The notes under the pieces are model-generated. The model saw nothing but the letters and a program-made list of their open reading frames with translations, was not told the origin of the DNA and searched no databases. Both the position numbers and the translations under genes were made by a program. This document shows positions 35,018-44,767 of a stretch of DNA of 64,000 nt, in pieces (the first letter of the stretch is position 1; each line of letters begins with the position of its first letter). Origin of the DNA: Streptomyces sp. NRRL WC-3605. GTDB taxonomy: Bacteria > Actinomycetota > Actinomycetes > Streptomycetales > Streptomycetaceae. The DNA lies in the NCBI RefSeq assembly GCF_001509795.1, contig NZ_LLZN01000056.1, positions 124,001 to 188,000 of the forward strand, given 5' to 3'.

Positions 35018-38000
35018 CCCGCACTCCCCGGACTCTGGTGCCACAACTTCCGTCCACCCGCGGACCCTTCGCCCGCGGGACGCAGATCGGCCCAGGGGTG
35101 CATCTCGTACCCCGTGGACATGCGGATCGTCCGCTGCCGCTCCATGCGGTCCTGGGCCGCGGAGCCGGCCGGTGCGGGCTCCCCCTCCGACCCGGCGAGC
35201 CGGCGGCGCGCCGCCCCCTCGCCGTCGGCGCCGGGGCCGTCCCCGGGGCCGCCGTCACCGGCCAGCCGGGCGGCGACGCCCTCCAGTCCCTCGCGCCGGC
35301 GCACCTCCAGCAGGTCCGCGAGGTTCCAGGCGGCGGAGCCCACGACGCTGAGGCTGCGCGGCCCGCGCCGCTGCACGACGCCCCGCACCAGCAGCAGCCA
35401 GGAGTGGAAGACGGTATGGGCGCAGGCGTCGTGCGAGTCGTCGAAGAAGGCGAGGTCGACCAGGCCCGTCCCGTCGTCGAGCGTGCTGAAGATGACCCGC
35501 TTGCCGGACCGGATCGGCGGGGTCTGGGTGGCCGCCTTGGCGCCCGCGACCAGCACGGTCTCCCCGTGCCGCGCCTCGCGCAGCCGGCGCGCGCCGACCA
35601 CGCCCAGCTCCTGGAGGAACTCCCGGTGGTCGTCCATGAGATTGCGCGAGGCGTCCATCGACAGCACTCCCAGTTCGGCGCTGAGGCGCTCCTCCGAGGT
35701 CAGGTCGGGCAGTCCGGCCGGGGCCGTCCGCCGGCCGCCGGCCAGCGGGAGCTGGTCCCCGCCGCCGCCCCGGGCGCCCCGGTGCAGTTCGGTCAGGTGC
35801 AGTTGCAGGTCCCGCCGGTTGGCGCCGAACGCGTCCAGCGCCCCGACCTGGGCGAGCCGCTGGGCGAGCGGACGACTGGGGCGGGCCCGCTCCCAGAAGT
35901 CGAGCAGGGAGGCGTACGGCTGCCCGGCGGCGATCCGGGCCGCCTCGGCCTCGCTGATGCCGTGCACGCCGGAGAGGGCGAGCCGCAGTCCCCAGGTGCC
36001 GCCGGACTCCCCTGAATCAGACACCAGTTCGATCCGATGGGTGACGCCGGAGACGTTCACGTCCAGCGGCAGGATCGGCACCCCGCGCCGCCGCGCGTCC
36101 GCCAGCAGCAGCCGCTTCGGGTACATCCCGGGATCGTGGGTGAGCAGCCCGGCGTAGAAGGCGGCCGGGTGGTGGGCCTTCAGCCAGGCCGACTGGTAGG
36201 TCGGCACGGCGAAGGCGACCGCGTGCGCCTTGCAGAAGCCGTACGAGCCGAACGCCTCGACGATCTCCCAGGTCCGCCCGATGGTCTCCGCGTCGTACCC
36301 CTTGGCGGCCGCGTGCTGGGCGAACCACACCCGGATGCGCGCCTGCGACTCCGGGTCGGAGAGCCCGCGCCGCACCCGGTCGGCCTCGTCCCGTCCGCAG
36401 CCGGTCATCAGGTGCACGATGTCGATGATCTGCTCGTGGAAGACGACGACCCCGTACGTGTCGCGCAGCGGTTCCGCCAGGTCGGGGTGCGGGTAGCGCA
36501 CCGGTGCCCGCCCGTGCCGGGCCTCGATGAACGGCCGCACCATGTCGGCGGCGACCGGTCCGGGCCGGAAGAGCGAGATGTCCACGACCAGGTCGTGGAA
36601 GGTGGCCGGCTGGAGCCGTCCGACGAGGTCCCGCTGGCCCGGTGACTCGATCTGGAAGCAGCCGAGCGTCTCGGTGGACCGGATCAGCCCGTACGTCGCC
36701 GGGTCGCCGTCGGGCACCCCGTCCAGGTCGACCCGCTCGCCGGTGGCCCGCTCCACCTCGGCGACCGCGTGCGCCATCGCCGACTGCATCCGCACCCCGA
36801 GCACGTCGAGCTTGAGCAGCCCGAGGTCCTCCACGTCCTCCTTGTCGAACTGCGACATGGGCAGGCTCTCGCCGCTGGTCGGCACGACGGGCGTCCGGGA
36901 GTGCAGGGAGGCGTCGGACAGGAGCACCCCGCACGGGTGCATGGCGATGCCGCGCGGCAGGGCGTCCAGCGCCTCCACCAGCTCCCACAGCCTGCCGTAC
37001 CGCTCCCGCTCCCCGGCCAGCCGGCGCAGCTCGGGCAGCTCGTCCAGGGCCGCTCGGGCGTCCCGGGCCCGGATGTGCGGGAAGGACTTGGCGATGCGGT
37101 CGATGTCGGCCGGGTCCATGGACAGGGCCGCGCCCACGTCCCGGATCGCGTGCCGCACCCGGTAGGTCTCCGGCATCGAGACGGTCGCCACCCGCTCGCT
37201 CCCGAACCGGTCGATGATCGCGCGGTAGACCTCCAGCCGCCGTGCGGACTCCACGTCGATGTCGATGTCCGGCAGCACCAGCCGCCGCTTGGACAGGAAG
37301 CGCTCCATCAGCAGCCCGTGCTCGACGGGGTCGGCGTGCGCGATGCCCAGCAGGTGGTTGACGAGCGAGCCCGCGCCGGACCCCCGGGCGGCGACCCGGA
37401 TCCCCATGGCCCGTACGTCGTCGACGACCTGGGCCACCGTCAGGAAGTAGGAGGCGAACCCGTGGTGGGCGATGATGTCCAGCTCGTGGTGCATCCGCTC
37501 CCAGTACGCACGCCGCCCGTCGTAGCCGCGCCGCACCATCGCGGCCACCGCCCGGGAGGCGAGCGCCCGCTGGGCGGAGCGCCGGCCGGCGCCGACGAGA
37601 TACGGCTCGGGGAAGTGGACGGTGCCGATGCCGAGGTCGTCCTCGGGGTCGACGCGGCACTCGTCGGCGGTCGCCGCGGTCTGCTCCAGCAGCCGGCGCG
37701 CGGCGCCGGGACGGAAGCCCGCCGCCTCCACGACCCGTTCGGCGACCCGCTCCATCTCCTCGGGGCCCTTGAGCCAGGCCTGACCGGAGTCCCGTTCCCC
37801 GAGGGCGTCGACGGGCATGAGCCGGCGCGCGGCGTCCAGCACGTCGGCGACCGGCCCGAGGCCGGGGTCCGCGTACCGCACGGCGTTGCTCAGCACGGGC
37901 CGGACCCGCTGCTCGGCGGCGAAGCCCACCGTCCGGGCGGCGAGCCGCAGCGACCCCGGCCCGGTGCCCTGGCGCCCGTGCCACACGGCCTCCAGCCGCA

Positions 38001-38529
38001 GGGCGTCGCCGTAGGCCTCCCGCCAGGGCTCGAGCAGCCGGGCCGCCCGGTCGGGGCGGCCGGCGGCGAGCGCGCGGGCCACGTCGGACGCGGGTCCGAG
38101 CAGGACGGTCAGCCCGTCGCCGTGGTTGTCCGCCCGGGACAGCAGGGGCGGGCCGTCGCCGCGGTGGGCGGCGGAGACCAGCCGGCACAGGTCGGCCCAG
38201 CCGCGTGCCCCGTCCCGGGCGAGGAAGGTGACCCGCTGCGCGGGCTCGTCGACGAACGCGCCGCCGCGCACCGGGGTCCGCCGGCGCCCCGGGGCCTCCC
38301 CGCGCGGCGCGGACTCCTCCACCGCCAGCTCCACGCCGTACAGCGGGCGCACCCCGGCCGCGGCGCAGGCCTTGGTGAAGCGGACGGCGCCGGAGAGCGA
38401 GTCCCGGTCGGTGAGGGCCAGGGCGTCCATGCCCCGCTCGGCGGCCCGCTCGGCCAGCCGCTCCGGATGGGAGGCGCCGTGCCGCAGGGAGAACCCCGAG
38501 ACGGTGCGCAGATGCGTGAAGCCCGACAC
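35014..38529 (-). CDS. dnaE2: Error-prone DNA polymerase III alpha subunit
   Basis: This 1171-residue C-family polymerase has an N-terminal PHP domain (SGFTHLRTVSGFSLRHGASHPERL, split at about 1-25) and a catalytic palm with LPDIDIDVES carrying the paired Asp residues. Finger and HhH regions (FGSYGFCKAHAVAFAVPTYQSAWLKAHHP) and a C-terminal OB fold follow. DnaE2 carries out translesion synthesis with an ImuB-type partner, which is encoded next in an ATGA overlap. GTG 38529 is chosen because GGAGG lies 5 nt upstream; GTG 38535 abuts it. Two LexA-like boxes precede it, so DNA damage should induce it. Confidence 0.96.
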   Translation of the reverse strand: MSGFTHLRTVSGFSLRHGASHPERLAERAAERGMDALALTDRDSLSGAVRFTKACAAAGVRPLYGVELAVEESAPRGEAPGRRRTPVRGGAFVDEPAQRVTFLARDGARGWADLCRLVSAAHRGDGPPLLSRADNHGDGLTVLLGPASDVARALAAGRPDRAARLLEPWREAYGDALRLEAVWHGRQGTGPGSLRLAARTVGFAAEQRVRPVLSNAVRYADPGLGPVADVLDAARRLMPVDALGERDSGQAWLKGPEEMERVAERVVEAAGFRPGAARRLLEQTAATADECRVDPEDDLGIGTVHFPEPYLVGAGRRSAQRALASRAVAAMVRRGYDGRRAYWERMHHELDIIAHHGFASYFLTVAQVVDDVRAMGIRVAARGSGAGSLVNHLLGIAHADPVEHGLLMERFLSKRRLVLPDIDIDVESARRLEVYRAIIDRFGSERVATVSMPETYRVRHAIRDVGAALSMDPADIDRIAKSFPHIRARDARAALDELPELRRLAGERERYGRLWELVEALDALPRGIAMHPCGVLLSDASLHSRTPVVPTSGESLPMSQFDKEDVEDLGLLKLDVLGVRMQSAMAHAVAEVERATGERVDLDGVPDGDPATYGLIRSTETLGCFQIESPGQRDLVGRLQPATFHDLVVDISLFRPGPVAADMVRPFIEARHGRAPVRYPHPDLAEPLRDTYGVVVFHEQIIDIVHLMTGCGRDEADRVRRGLSDPESQARIRVWFAQHAAAKGYDAETIGRTWEIVEAFGSYGFCKAHAVAFAVPTYQSAWLKAHHPAAFYAGLLTHDPGMYPKRLLLADARRRGVPILPLDVNVSGVTHRIELVSDSGESGGTWGLRLALSGVHGISEAEAARIAAGQPYASLLDFWERARPSRPLAQRLAQVGALDAFGANRRDLQLHLTELHRGARGGGGDQLPLAGGRRTAPAGLPDLTSEERLSAELGVLSMDASRNLMDDHREFLQELGVVGARRLREARHGETVLVAGAKAATQTPPIRSGKRVIFSTLDDGTGLVDLAFFDDSHDACAHTVFHSWLLLVRGVVQRRGPRSLSVVGSAAWNLADLLEVRRREGLEGVAARLAGDGGPGDGPGADGEGAARRRLAGSEGEPAPAGSAAQDRMERQRTIRMSTGYEMHPWADLRPAGEGSAGGRKLWHQSPGSAG

Positions 38530-38561
38530 ACGCACCTCCTTGGCGGGCCCGAGATCGACCC

Positions 38562-38577
38562 TCGAACATCAGTTCCC
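38562..38577. promoter_or_regulatory. LexA-like SOS box 1
   Basis: TCGAAC-ATCA-GTTCCC matches the actinobacterial box TCGAAC-N4-GTTCGA at 10 of 12 positions and lies 32 bp before the dnaE2 start. Confidence 0.55.
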
Positions 38578-38612
38578 TACTCCCTCACCATAGACCATCT
38601 CCGCCCCCTTTA

Positions 38613-38628
38613 TCGAACACTCGTACGA
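38613..38628. promoter_or_regulatory. LexA-like SOS box 2
   Basis: TCGAAC-ACTC-GTACGA matches the actinobacterial SOS box at 11 of 12 positions. It sits 51 bp from box 1, between dnaE2 and the divergent membrane-protein gene, and could affect either. Confidence 0.6.
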
Positions 38629-38685
38629 CACTCATCCGGTCCTTCCCCACCTGCGCGGACGCCGCCCTCGACGGAGCGTGGAGGC

Positions 38686-39723
38686 ATGACGCAGCCCACC
38701 CCCTTCCTCGCCGAGGTGAAGGAGGCCGTCACCCCCCGGGCCACCCTGCTCGTGGCCGGCGTGCTCGCCCTCAGCCTGCTCTTCATCACGTCCTACGTCG
38801 GCGCGCTCCACGACCCGAAGCCCAAGGACGTCCCCGTCGGTGTCGTGGCGCCCCCGGCGGTCGCCGCGCAGGCGGTGGACCGGCTGGCCGGGCTGCCCGA
38901 CAGCCCCCTGGACCCCCGCGCGCTCCCCGACGCGAAGACCGCCCGCGCCCAGATCCTGAACCGCGACATCGACGGCGCCCTGGTGATCGACCCGGCCGGC
39001 ACCCGGGACACCCTCCTGGTCGCCAGCGGCGGCGGGAAGGTCCTGGCCCTCACTCTGCAGACGCTCTTCGCCGGCCTGGAGCGGACACAGCACCGCACCC
39101 TGCGCACCGTCGACGTGATCCCGGCCGACCCGCAGGACGCCAACGGACTCACGTCCTTCTACCTGGTCGTGGGCTGGTGCGTGGGCGGCTATCTGTGCGC
39201 GTCGATCATGACGATCAGCTCCGGCGCCCGCCGCCCCACCCCGCGACGCACCCTGATCCGCCTCCTCGCGATGGCCGTCGCCGCCGCCGTCGCGGGACTC
39301 GGCGGCGCCCTGATCGTCGGGCCGATCCTGGGCGCGCTCCCGGGCAGCCTCCCCGCCCTGTGGGGCCTGGGCACCCTGACCGTCTTCGCGGTCGGCGCGG
39401 CCACCCTCGCCTTCCAGTCCCTCATCGGCCTGGCCGGCATCGGTCTGGCCATCCTGATCGTGGTGATCCTGGGCAACCCGAGCGCGGGCGGCGCCCTGCC
39501 GCCTCCGCTGCTCCCGCCGTTCTGGAAGGACATCGGCCCCGCCCTGCCCCCGGGCGCGGGCACCTGGGCGGCCCGTTCGATCGCCTACTTCCGGGGCAAC
39601 GACTCCGCGGGCTCCCTGCTGGTCATGTCGGCGTGGGCGGTCGGCGGCGTGGCCGTCGCCCTGCTGGCGGCGACCCTGCGGGGCCGGGACCGGGACCGGC
39701 CGGAGTCCGCCGCCACCCCGTGA
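38686..39723 (+). CDS. ABC-2/YhgE-like membrane protein
   Basis: This 345-residue protein has one N-terminal helix (about 20-42) and an extracytoplasmic domain to about 160. Five or so more helices follow (VVGWCVGGYLCASIMTI, then segments near 195-215, 220-240, 245-265 and 310-330). This layout matches ABC-2 permease-like YhgE/Pip proteins. No ATPase is adjacent, so transport is unproven. ATG 38686 follows GGAGGC. It diverges from dnaE2 across the SOS boxes and ends at a strong terminator. Confidence 0.82.
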   Translation: MTQPTPFLAEVKEAVTPRATLLVAGVLALSLLFITSYVGALHDPKPKDVPVGVVAPPAVAAQAVDRLAGLPDSPLDPRALPDAKTARAQILNRDIDGALVIDPAGTRDTLLVASGGGKVLALTLQTLFAGLERTQHRTLRTVDVIPADPQDANGLTSFYLVVGWCVGGYLCASIMTISSGARRPTPRRTLIRLLAMAVAAAVAGLGGALIVGPILGALPGSLPALWGLGTLTVFAVGAATLAFQSLIGLAGIGLAILIVVILGNPSAGGALPPPLLPPFWKDIGPALPPGAGTWAARSIAYFRGNDSAGSLLVMSAWAVGGVAVALLAATLRGRDRDRPESAATP

Positions 39724-39734
39724 GGGGACGGCGA

Positions 39735-39769
39735 AGAGCCCCGCCCCCCGACAGCGGGGGCGGGGCTCT
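39735..39769. terminator. Bidirectional terminator
   Basis: AGAGCCCCGCCCCC (39735-39748) pairs perfectly with GGGGGCGGGGCTCT (39756-39769) around a 7-nt loop, between two convergent genes. Confidence 0.85.
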
Positions 39770-39781
39770 CGTGGAGAGGTG

Positions 39782-40864
39782 TCAGCCGATCTCGGTACCC
39801 GTGGCGGACAGTGCCTCGGTCACCGGCTGGAAGAAGGTCTCGCCGCCGGAGGTGCAGTCACCACTGCCACCGGAGGTGAGGCCGACCGCCTTGTCGCCGG
39901 AGAACAGCGAGCCGCCGCTGTCGCCGGGCTCGGCGCAGACGTCGGTCTGGATCAGCCCGTTGACGATGTCGCCGTTGCCGTAGTTCACGGTGGCGTCCAG
40001 GCCGGTCACCTTGCCCTCGTGCACCTGGGTGGTGGAACCGCTCCGGGTGACCGCCATGCCCACGGTGGCCTCGGCGGCACCGCTGATGGCCTGCGAGGAA
40101 CCGTTGTACAGGTTCACCTCGCTCGGGTGGTCGACGTCGGCCGTGTACTTGACCAGGCCGTAGTCGTTGTCCGGGAAGCTCGAGTCCGCGTTGGTGCCGA
40201 TCTCCTGGCCGCTGGAGTCGGACCAGGTCGAGATGGACTCGGTGCAGTGCCCGGCCGTCAGGAAGAACGGCTCGCCGCCCTTGACGACGTTGAAGCCGAG
40301 CGAGCACCGCCCGCCGCCGCCGGTGATCGCGTCACCGCCCGCGAGGAAGGGCTTGAACTCCCCCTTCGAGCGCTTCAGTTCGACCGTGGCGCCCAGCTTG
40401 TCCGCCACCTTGGTGAGCTGGGCCCACTCGGCCTTGGAGACCGTGCGGTCGGCGGTGACCACGACCTTGTTGGCGGTCGGGTCCGTCACCCAGGCGGTGC
40501 CCGGGATGGTGGCGTCCTTCTGCAGCGTGGTGCGGGCGCTTCTGAGCTCGGCGAGCGAGTTCTGGACGACCCGCGCCTCGGCGCCGGCCGCCTCGACGGT
40601 GCCGGCGACGGCCTCGTCGAGGACGTTCACCACGAGGCTCTTGGCCTGGGCGTCGTAGTAGGTGCCCGCGGCGTCGGCGCCGAGGTCCTTCACGAGGGTC
40701 GAGGCGAGCTTTCCGGCCGCGCCGGCCGACAGGGGCTTCGGCGCGGACGCCTCCGGCGTCTCACTCGCGTTCGCAGACTGCAAGGTCACTCCGGCGGCGA
40801 CCAGTGCGGCGATGCCCGCACCTGCCACGGCGACACGGCGCCTGGGTATGCGTCGGTGCTTCAA
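39782..40864 (-). CDS. Streptogrisin-type S1 serine protease with propeptide
   Basis: This is a 360-residue secreted chymotrypsin-fold zymogen. It has a signal peptide at about 1-34 and an alpha-lytic-type pro-domain to about 170. The mature protease has LTAGHC (His), NDYGLVKY (Asp) and [11 protein letters not shown] (Ser) in the streptogrisin order. Six Cys residues in the mature part fit the usual disulfides. The start is TTG 40864 after AGGAGGACGTGAG; no ATG or GTG in frame is better placed. It processes itself and digests extracellular protein. A paralogue lies just upstream. Confidence 0.93.
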   Translation of the reverse strand: MKHRRIPRRRVAVAGAGIAALVAAGVTLQSANASETPEASAPKPLSAGAAGKLASTLVKDLGADAAGTYYDAQAKSLVVNVLDEAVAGTVEAAGAEARVVQNSLAELRSARTTLQKDATIPGTAWVTDPTANKVVVTADRTVSKAEWAQLTKVADKLGATVELKRSKGEFKPFLAGGDAITGGGGRCSLGFNVVKGGEPFFLTAGHCTESISTWSDSSGQEIGTNADSSFPDNDYGLVKYTADVDHPSEVNLYNGSSQAISGAAEATVGMAVTRSGSTTQVHEGKVTGLDATVNYGNGDIVNGLIQTDVCAEPGDSGGSLFSGDKAVGLTSGGSGDCTSGGETFFQPVTEALSATGTEIG

Positions 40865-41187
40865 CTCACGTCCTCCTGTGGGGGGTCGGCCCGGGAGGTT
40901 GTGGGGACCTCGTCGGACCGGAAGGCGTACGGCCACGGGGGCGACTCACAACAAAAGCCACACCCGCGCCGGTTGAACACGCCTCACTATTCCTATGTTC
41001 GACAGGAGGACACAAGGTCGACTTCAGGACGGGCACAGAACACACGCACACACCCCCCAACTCTTGACCATGCACAGTCACGCCTGCCGCCTTCGCTCAG
41101 CAAACACCGCGAGCGAGCGGGGCATCAGCAGCGGGTGAGGTCTACTCCTGTCCTGAAATCGCCCCTCGGCCTCAGGGGCACAACGAC
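40865..41187. other. Intergenic region upstream of protease gene 1
   Basis: This stretch holds no supported gene. On the minus strand TAGGAA (40990-40995) could be a -10 box for the protease, giving a leader of about 120 nt. A small hairpin, GCCCCT (41161-41166) with AGGGGC (41174-41179), lies next to the terminator of the neighbouring protease gene. Confidence 0.4.
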
Positions 41188-41221
41188 GAGCCCCCCGCAC
41201 GCGATCGCGTGCGGGGGGCTC
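41188..41221. terminator. Perfect 34-bp palindromic terminator
   Basis: GAGCCCCCCGCACGCGA is followed directly by its exact reverse complement. It sits 46 bp past the stop of the minus-strand protease gene, separating the two protease units. Confidence 0.8.
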
Positions 41222-41267
41222 GGCCCGATGCCGGGCGGACCTCACATGTGCCGTGCCGGCACGACGG

Positions 41268-42173
41268 TCAGTAGACGCTGACGCCGTAGGCGGACAGGGC
41301 CTCGGTGACCGGCTGGAAGAAGGTCGTGCCACCGGAGGAGCAGTTGCCGCTGCCGCCGGAGGTCAGACCGTACGCCGTGCCGTTGCTGCCGTAGAGCGAA
41401 CCGCCGGAGTCGCCGGGCTCGGCGCAGACCGTGGTCTGGATCAGGCCGGAGACGATGTCGCCGCCGCCGTAGTTGACGGTCGCGTTGAGGGCGGTGACCC
41501 GGCCGCTGTGCGTACCGGTGGTCGAGCCGTCCCGGATGACGGTCGTGCCCACGCTCGGCGTGGCGGCGCGGGTGATGTCCACGCCGTTGGCGGTGCCGGG
41601 CCGGCTGACGGAGCCCGAGTAGCGCACGATGCCGTAGTCGTTGCCCGGGAAGCTGGAACCGGCGGTCGAGCCGATGACCGAGGTGCGCCCGGAGTTGGAG
41701 TACCAGGTTCCCGCGCCGTCGGTGCAGTGGCCGGCGGTCAGGAAGTACTGGTTGCCGCTGCTGTCCTGGACGTTGAAGCCGAGCGAACAGCGCCAGCTGC
41801 TCGCATAGATGGCGTCACCGCCCTGGATGAACTTCTGGAACTTGCCGGGGGTGCGCTTGATCATGAGCGCGTCGGCGTTCGACCCGGCCTGCTCCTTGAT
41901 CTTCGCTATCTCCGCCTGGGAGACCGTGCTGTCGACGGTCACCGTGACGCGGTTGGTCTTGCTGTCGACGGCCCAGGCGGTGCCCGGGACGTCGGCCTTC
42001 AGCACGGAGCCGCTGACGCTCTTGAGCTGGGACGCGCTGAAGGTGGTGGGGGTTTCCGCGGCGGTCGCGTTGGGGATCGCGAACGCCGCCGCGGCGACGA
42101 GTCCGGAGGACACGGCGATCAGCCGGGTCCGTCTGGTGATGCCGCTGCGGGGAGTGGTGCGCTTGATCCTCAC
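41268..42173 (-). CDS. Streptogrisin B-like S1 serine protease with propeptide
   Basis: This 301-residue secreted zymogen has a signal peptide at about 1-38 and a shorter pro-region to about 115. The mature domain has FLTAGHC (His), NDYGIVRY (Asp) and [13 protein letters not shown] (Ser), and ends in [10 protein letters not shown], very like the C-terminus of streptogrisin B. The GTG at 42173 follows TTGGAGGGAACGAAAC. It is in the same orientation as the other protease but has its own terminator, so it is likely an independent unit. Confidence 0.94.
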   Translation of the reverse strand: MRIKRTTPRSGITRRTRLIAVSSGLVAAAAFAIPNATAAETPTTFSASQLKSVSGSVLKADVPGTAWAVDSKTNRVTVTVDSTVSQAEIAKIKEQAGSNADALMIKRTPGKFQKFIQGGDAIYASSWRCSLGFNVQDSSGNQYFLTAGHCTDGAGTWYSNSGRTSVIGSTAGSSFPGNDYGIVRYSGSVSRPGTANGVDITRAATPSVGTTVIRDGSTTGTHSGRVTALNATVNYGGGDIVSGLIQTTVCAEPGDSGGSLYGSNGTAYGLTSGGSGNCSSGGTTFFQPVTEALSAYGVSVY

Positions 42174-42700
42174 GTTTCGTTCCCTCCAAGGGAAGTCGGG
42201 GGCCCGCGTGGGGTCGGGGCCGGTGAGGCGCAGTCAGCGAGCCGGTCGTCCGGGTTCCGAACATGCCGTGCCCCTGACAAGCGCTGAGGGGAGTATTCGG
42301 CCGAACGACCGGTCGGCACAAGGGTGCCTTTCGGCCGTCAACATTTGAACGATGTGTGCGTGTTGGCCGAGGCTGTCCGCATCGGCGCCGGTCAGGGCAG
42401 GTTGCGCGCCTCGCGCCCCCGCCGGCCCGAAAGGGGGCGGAGAGGCGCCCGGCACCCGCACAAGAGGTGAGTGGGCCATGGTCGCGGCGGGACACCAGTC
42501 GGCACGCGGCACCCACTCTGACACCCGGCGTACACGCCCCCGGGACTCCACACGCCACGCGCCCCGACGCGCACCGACCCGCCGGGCCCCGCTCCCACGC
42601 ACGCCTCCACCGTCCACCGAGTGGCCGGAATTTACCCCTCCGGATGCCGCCCCCGCCCTCCCCCGATCCGGGCGGGGCGAACGGCGCTGGGTGCCCCTGC
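42174..42700. other. Intergenic region upstream of protease gene 2
   Basis: About 530 bp without a gene I can support; reading frames here are Arg/Pro-rich shadows. The part near 42290-42360 is less GC-rich and is the likely protease promoter region. I could not identify a convincing -35/-10 pair. Confidence 0.45.
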
Positions 42701-42749
42701 GGGCTGTCCCGTAATCCGCAGTGGATCAGCGCGGATTACGGGGCAGCCC
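42701..42749. terminator. Long hairpin, possibly an IS-end-like palindrome
   Basis: A 19-nt arm starting GGGCTGTCCCGTAATCC (42701-42719) pairs with 42731-42749 with only one G-U wobble, around an 11-nt loop. It abuts the stop codon of the minus-strand DUF5685 gene and should terminate its transcript. The arm resembles terminal repeats of Streptomyces IS5-group elements. Confidence 0.7.
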
Positions 42750-43979
42750 TCAGCAACCGTCGCACGGGCAGCAGCAGTCGCAGCCGTCGCAGTCGCAGTC
42801 GCGGCAGCAGCCCTCGCGCTTCTTCCGGGACCAGGGACCCTCGTACTCCTCCGCGCAGCACAGCTTGCAGGTGCAGCACAGCAGCCAGAACATGCCGCAG
42901 CCGGCCCAGAATCCGCGCCGCCCCTTCGGGGGCTGCGGTGCCGGACCGCCGCCGAAGCCGCCGAAGCCGCCCCCACCCCCACCCGGCGCTCCCCCGCCCC
43001 CGGCGTACGGGGTGCCCCCGGCGTACGGATTTCCGCCACCGGCGTACGGGTTCTGCTGCGCGCCGTGTGGTCCATGCTGCGGCGGCTGCCCGTAGGGGCC
43101 CGGCTGATGGGAGGCGCAGACCGGCGTCGTGCCGAACGCCCGGTCCACGGAACGCCTCAGTTCGTGCACGAGGAGCAGATGCGCGAGTCCGGGCTCGGTG
43201 AACTCCACCTCGCGCAGCGCCAGCCGTACGCCGTGCACGGCGTCGTCGGCGAGCCGCCGCGCCTCCGCGAGCGAGGTCCCGGTCGCGGTCAGCGGGTTCC
43301 ACGCGCCGGCCTCGGCGTCGGCGGCCAGGTCCTCCACCGCGTCCAGGAGGTGCGCCAGCCGCCCGAAGAGCCGCCCCGCCTCGGCCAGCGGCCCGGCGTT
43401 GCCCGGCCGCCCGGCGAGGACGGCGGTGTGCGCGAAGGCGGCGGCGGTCGCGGTCTCCGTCGGCTCGGTGACGGTGAGGATCGGCGTGCCGGGTCCGGCG
43501 AGCGTCTCGATGCCGAGCTGCCGGTCGACGGCGTCGACGAGGACGGCCGTGTCGAAGCCGACGGCGGAGCCGGAGCGCAGACCTGCCGCACCCCAGCCCG
43601 CGGCCACCCGCCGCGCGGCGAGCGCCACCGGCCTGCGGGCCAGCAGCCCGTCCCCGTCGGCCACATGGTCGCGCACCTTGGCCGAGGCGAGCACCAGTGA
43701 GACGGCGGCGGCGAGCCGGGCACCCTCACCCTGAGCGACGGACGCCGTGCGCATGCCGCGCAGCGGACACGGCCCCGCCGTACGCCGCAGCGCGTCGGCC
43801 CGGTCCGACTGAGCCTCCGTCAGGACGGATATCAGCAGCCCGTCGTAGTTGGTGACCACCCGCGCCAGCTGCCCGTGGTCCCCGCGCAGCGCGAGGCACA
43901 GACCGCACAGATGCGCCATCCATTCACTGGTGAACCGCTCTCCGAGCCGATGACGGCAGGGCCTGACCATTCCGAACAT
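42750..43979 (-). CDS. DUF5685 family protein with cysteine-rich tail
   Basis: This 409-residue protein begins MFGMVRPCRHRLGERF and has HLCGLCLALRGDHG, as in DUF5685 actinobacterial proteins. Residues about 1-270 are a mostly helical globular domain. A Gly/Pro/Tyr-rich linker with NPYAGGG repeats (about 290-345) follows. The last 50 or so residues contain 16 Cys in pairs and triplets (LLCCTCKLCC, then CCRDCDCDGCDCCCPCDGC), suggesting metal or cluster binding or multiple acylation. The function is unknown. It diverges from sflA. Confidence 0.85.
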   Translation of the reverse strand: MFGMVRPCRHRLGERFTSEWMAHLCGLCLALRGDHGQLARVVTNYDGLLISVLTEAQSDRADALRRTAGPCPLRGMRTASVAQGEGARLAAAVSLVLASAKVRDHVADGDGLLARRPVALAARRVAAGWGAAGLRSGSAVGFDTAVLVDAVDRQLGIETLAGPGTPILTVTEPTETATAAAFAHTAVLAGRPGNAGPLAEAGRLFGRLAHLLDAVEDLAADAEAGAWNPLTATGTSLAEARRLADDAVHGVRLALREVEFTEPGLAHLLLVHELRRSVDRAFGTTPVCASHQPGPYGQPPQHGPHGAQQNPYAGGGNPYAGGTPYAGGGGAPGGGGGGFGGFGGGPAPQPPKGRRGFWAGCGMFWLLCCTCKLCCAEEYEGPWSRKKREGCCRDCDCDGCDCCCPCDGC

Positions 43980-44294
43980 GACGCTCCCCCCGAGGTTGTT
44001 CCGCTGTGCCGAGCTGCCGCATCGTACCGGCCGCCGTGCCTTTCCCCCCGGGCGCGTCGTTCACCCGGACGCACCCCTCGTCACCCGGACGCCGCGAAGA
44101 ATCATATTTCACTCACAGTCAGCAGCCGTTTGTGGCACGCCCCTTGGGGGACACGGACTCTCGACGGATTCGCTGTGCACCAGTACCGTCACAAACCCCC
44201 CGCGCGGCGTCTATCCACTTGGCGCGACGTCCGCATCATGGATGACCATAGGGATGCGGAATGGAAAGAAAGACCGCTGTGAGAGGAGGCGTCC
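43980..44294. other. Divergent promoter region, DUF5685 and sflA
   Basis: This 315-bp region has no gene. The segment 44095-44280 is relatively AT-rich. CATAGGGAT (44247-44255), 40 nt before the sflA start, contains a plausible -10 hexamer (TAGGGA at 44249), but no matching -35 is clear. Confidence 0.4.
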
Positions 44295-44732
44295 ATGGGA
44301 TCGGTGCGCAAGGCGAGTGCCTGGCTGGGCCTCGTTGACGACAACGATGACGAGCGTTACTACGACGACGACTACTCCGAAGGGACCGAAACCGGGGATG
44401 CCTGGGTCACCGACCCGCGGGTCAAGGTGGCCACGGACGTCGCCGAGGAGAAGGGCCGCCGTATCGGCACGGTCACCCCGGACAGCTTCCGGGACGCCCG
44501 CGCCATCGGCGAGCTGTTCCGGGAGGGCGTCCCGGTCATCATGAACCTCACGGCGATGGAGCCCGCCGACGCCAAGCGTGTCGTCGACTTCGCGGCGGGA
44601 CTCATCTTCGGGCTGCGCGGTTCGATCGACCGCGTGTCCAACCGGGTGTTCCTGCTGTCCCCCGCCGACACCGAGATCGTCAGCGGCGAGCCGGCGGCGC
44701 ACCGCGCGGACGGCTTCTACAACCAGAGCTGA
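44295..44732 (+). CDS. sflA: SepF-like cell division protein
   Basis: This 145-residue cytosolic protein has a very acidic N-terminus ([16 protein letters not shown]). It also has a SepF domain at about 55-135 with [31 protein letters not shown], containing the dimer and FtsZ-binding surfaces. SepF proteins anchor and bundle FtsZ. Streptomyces has three; from its length and its position beside the DUF5685 and acyl-CoA dehydrogenase genes I assign this one as SflA (SCO1749 in my recollection), implicated in hyphal morphology. ATG 44295 follows GAGAGGAGGCGTCC. Confidence 0.9.
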   Translation: MGSVRKASAWLGLVDDNDDERYYDDDYSEGTETGDAWVTDPRVKVATDVAEEKGRRIGTVTPDSFRDARAIGELFREGVPVIMNLTAMEPADAKRVVDFAAGLIFGLRGSIDRVSNRVFLLSPADTEIVSGEPAAHRADGFYNQS

Positions 44733-44757
44733 GGCAGGGCCGCTCGCCGGCCCTGCC
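44733..44757. terminator. Terminator between sflA and the acyl-CoA dehydrogenase gene
   Basis: GGCAGGGCC (44733-44741) pairs with GGCCCTGCC (44749-44757) around a 7-nt loop, in the gap between convergent genes. Confidence 0.7.
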
Positions 44758-44767
44758 CCTCACGGGT

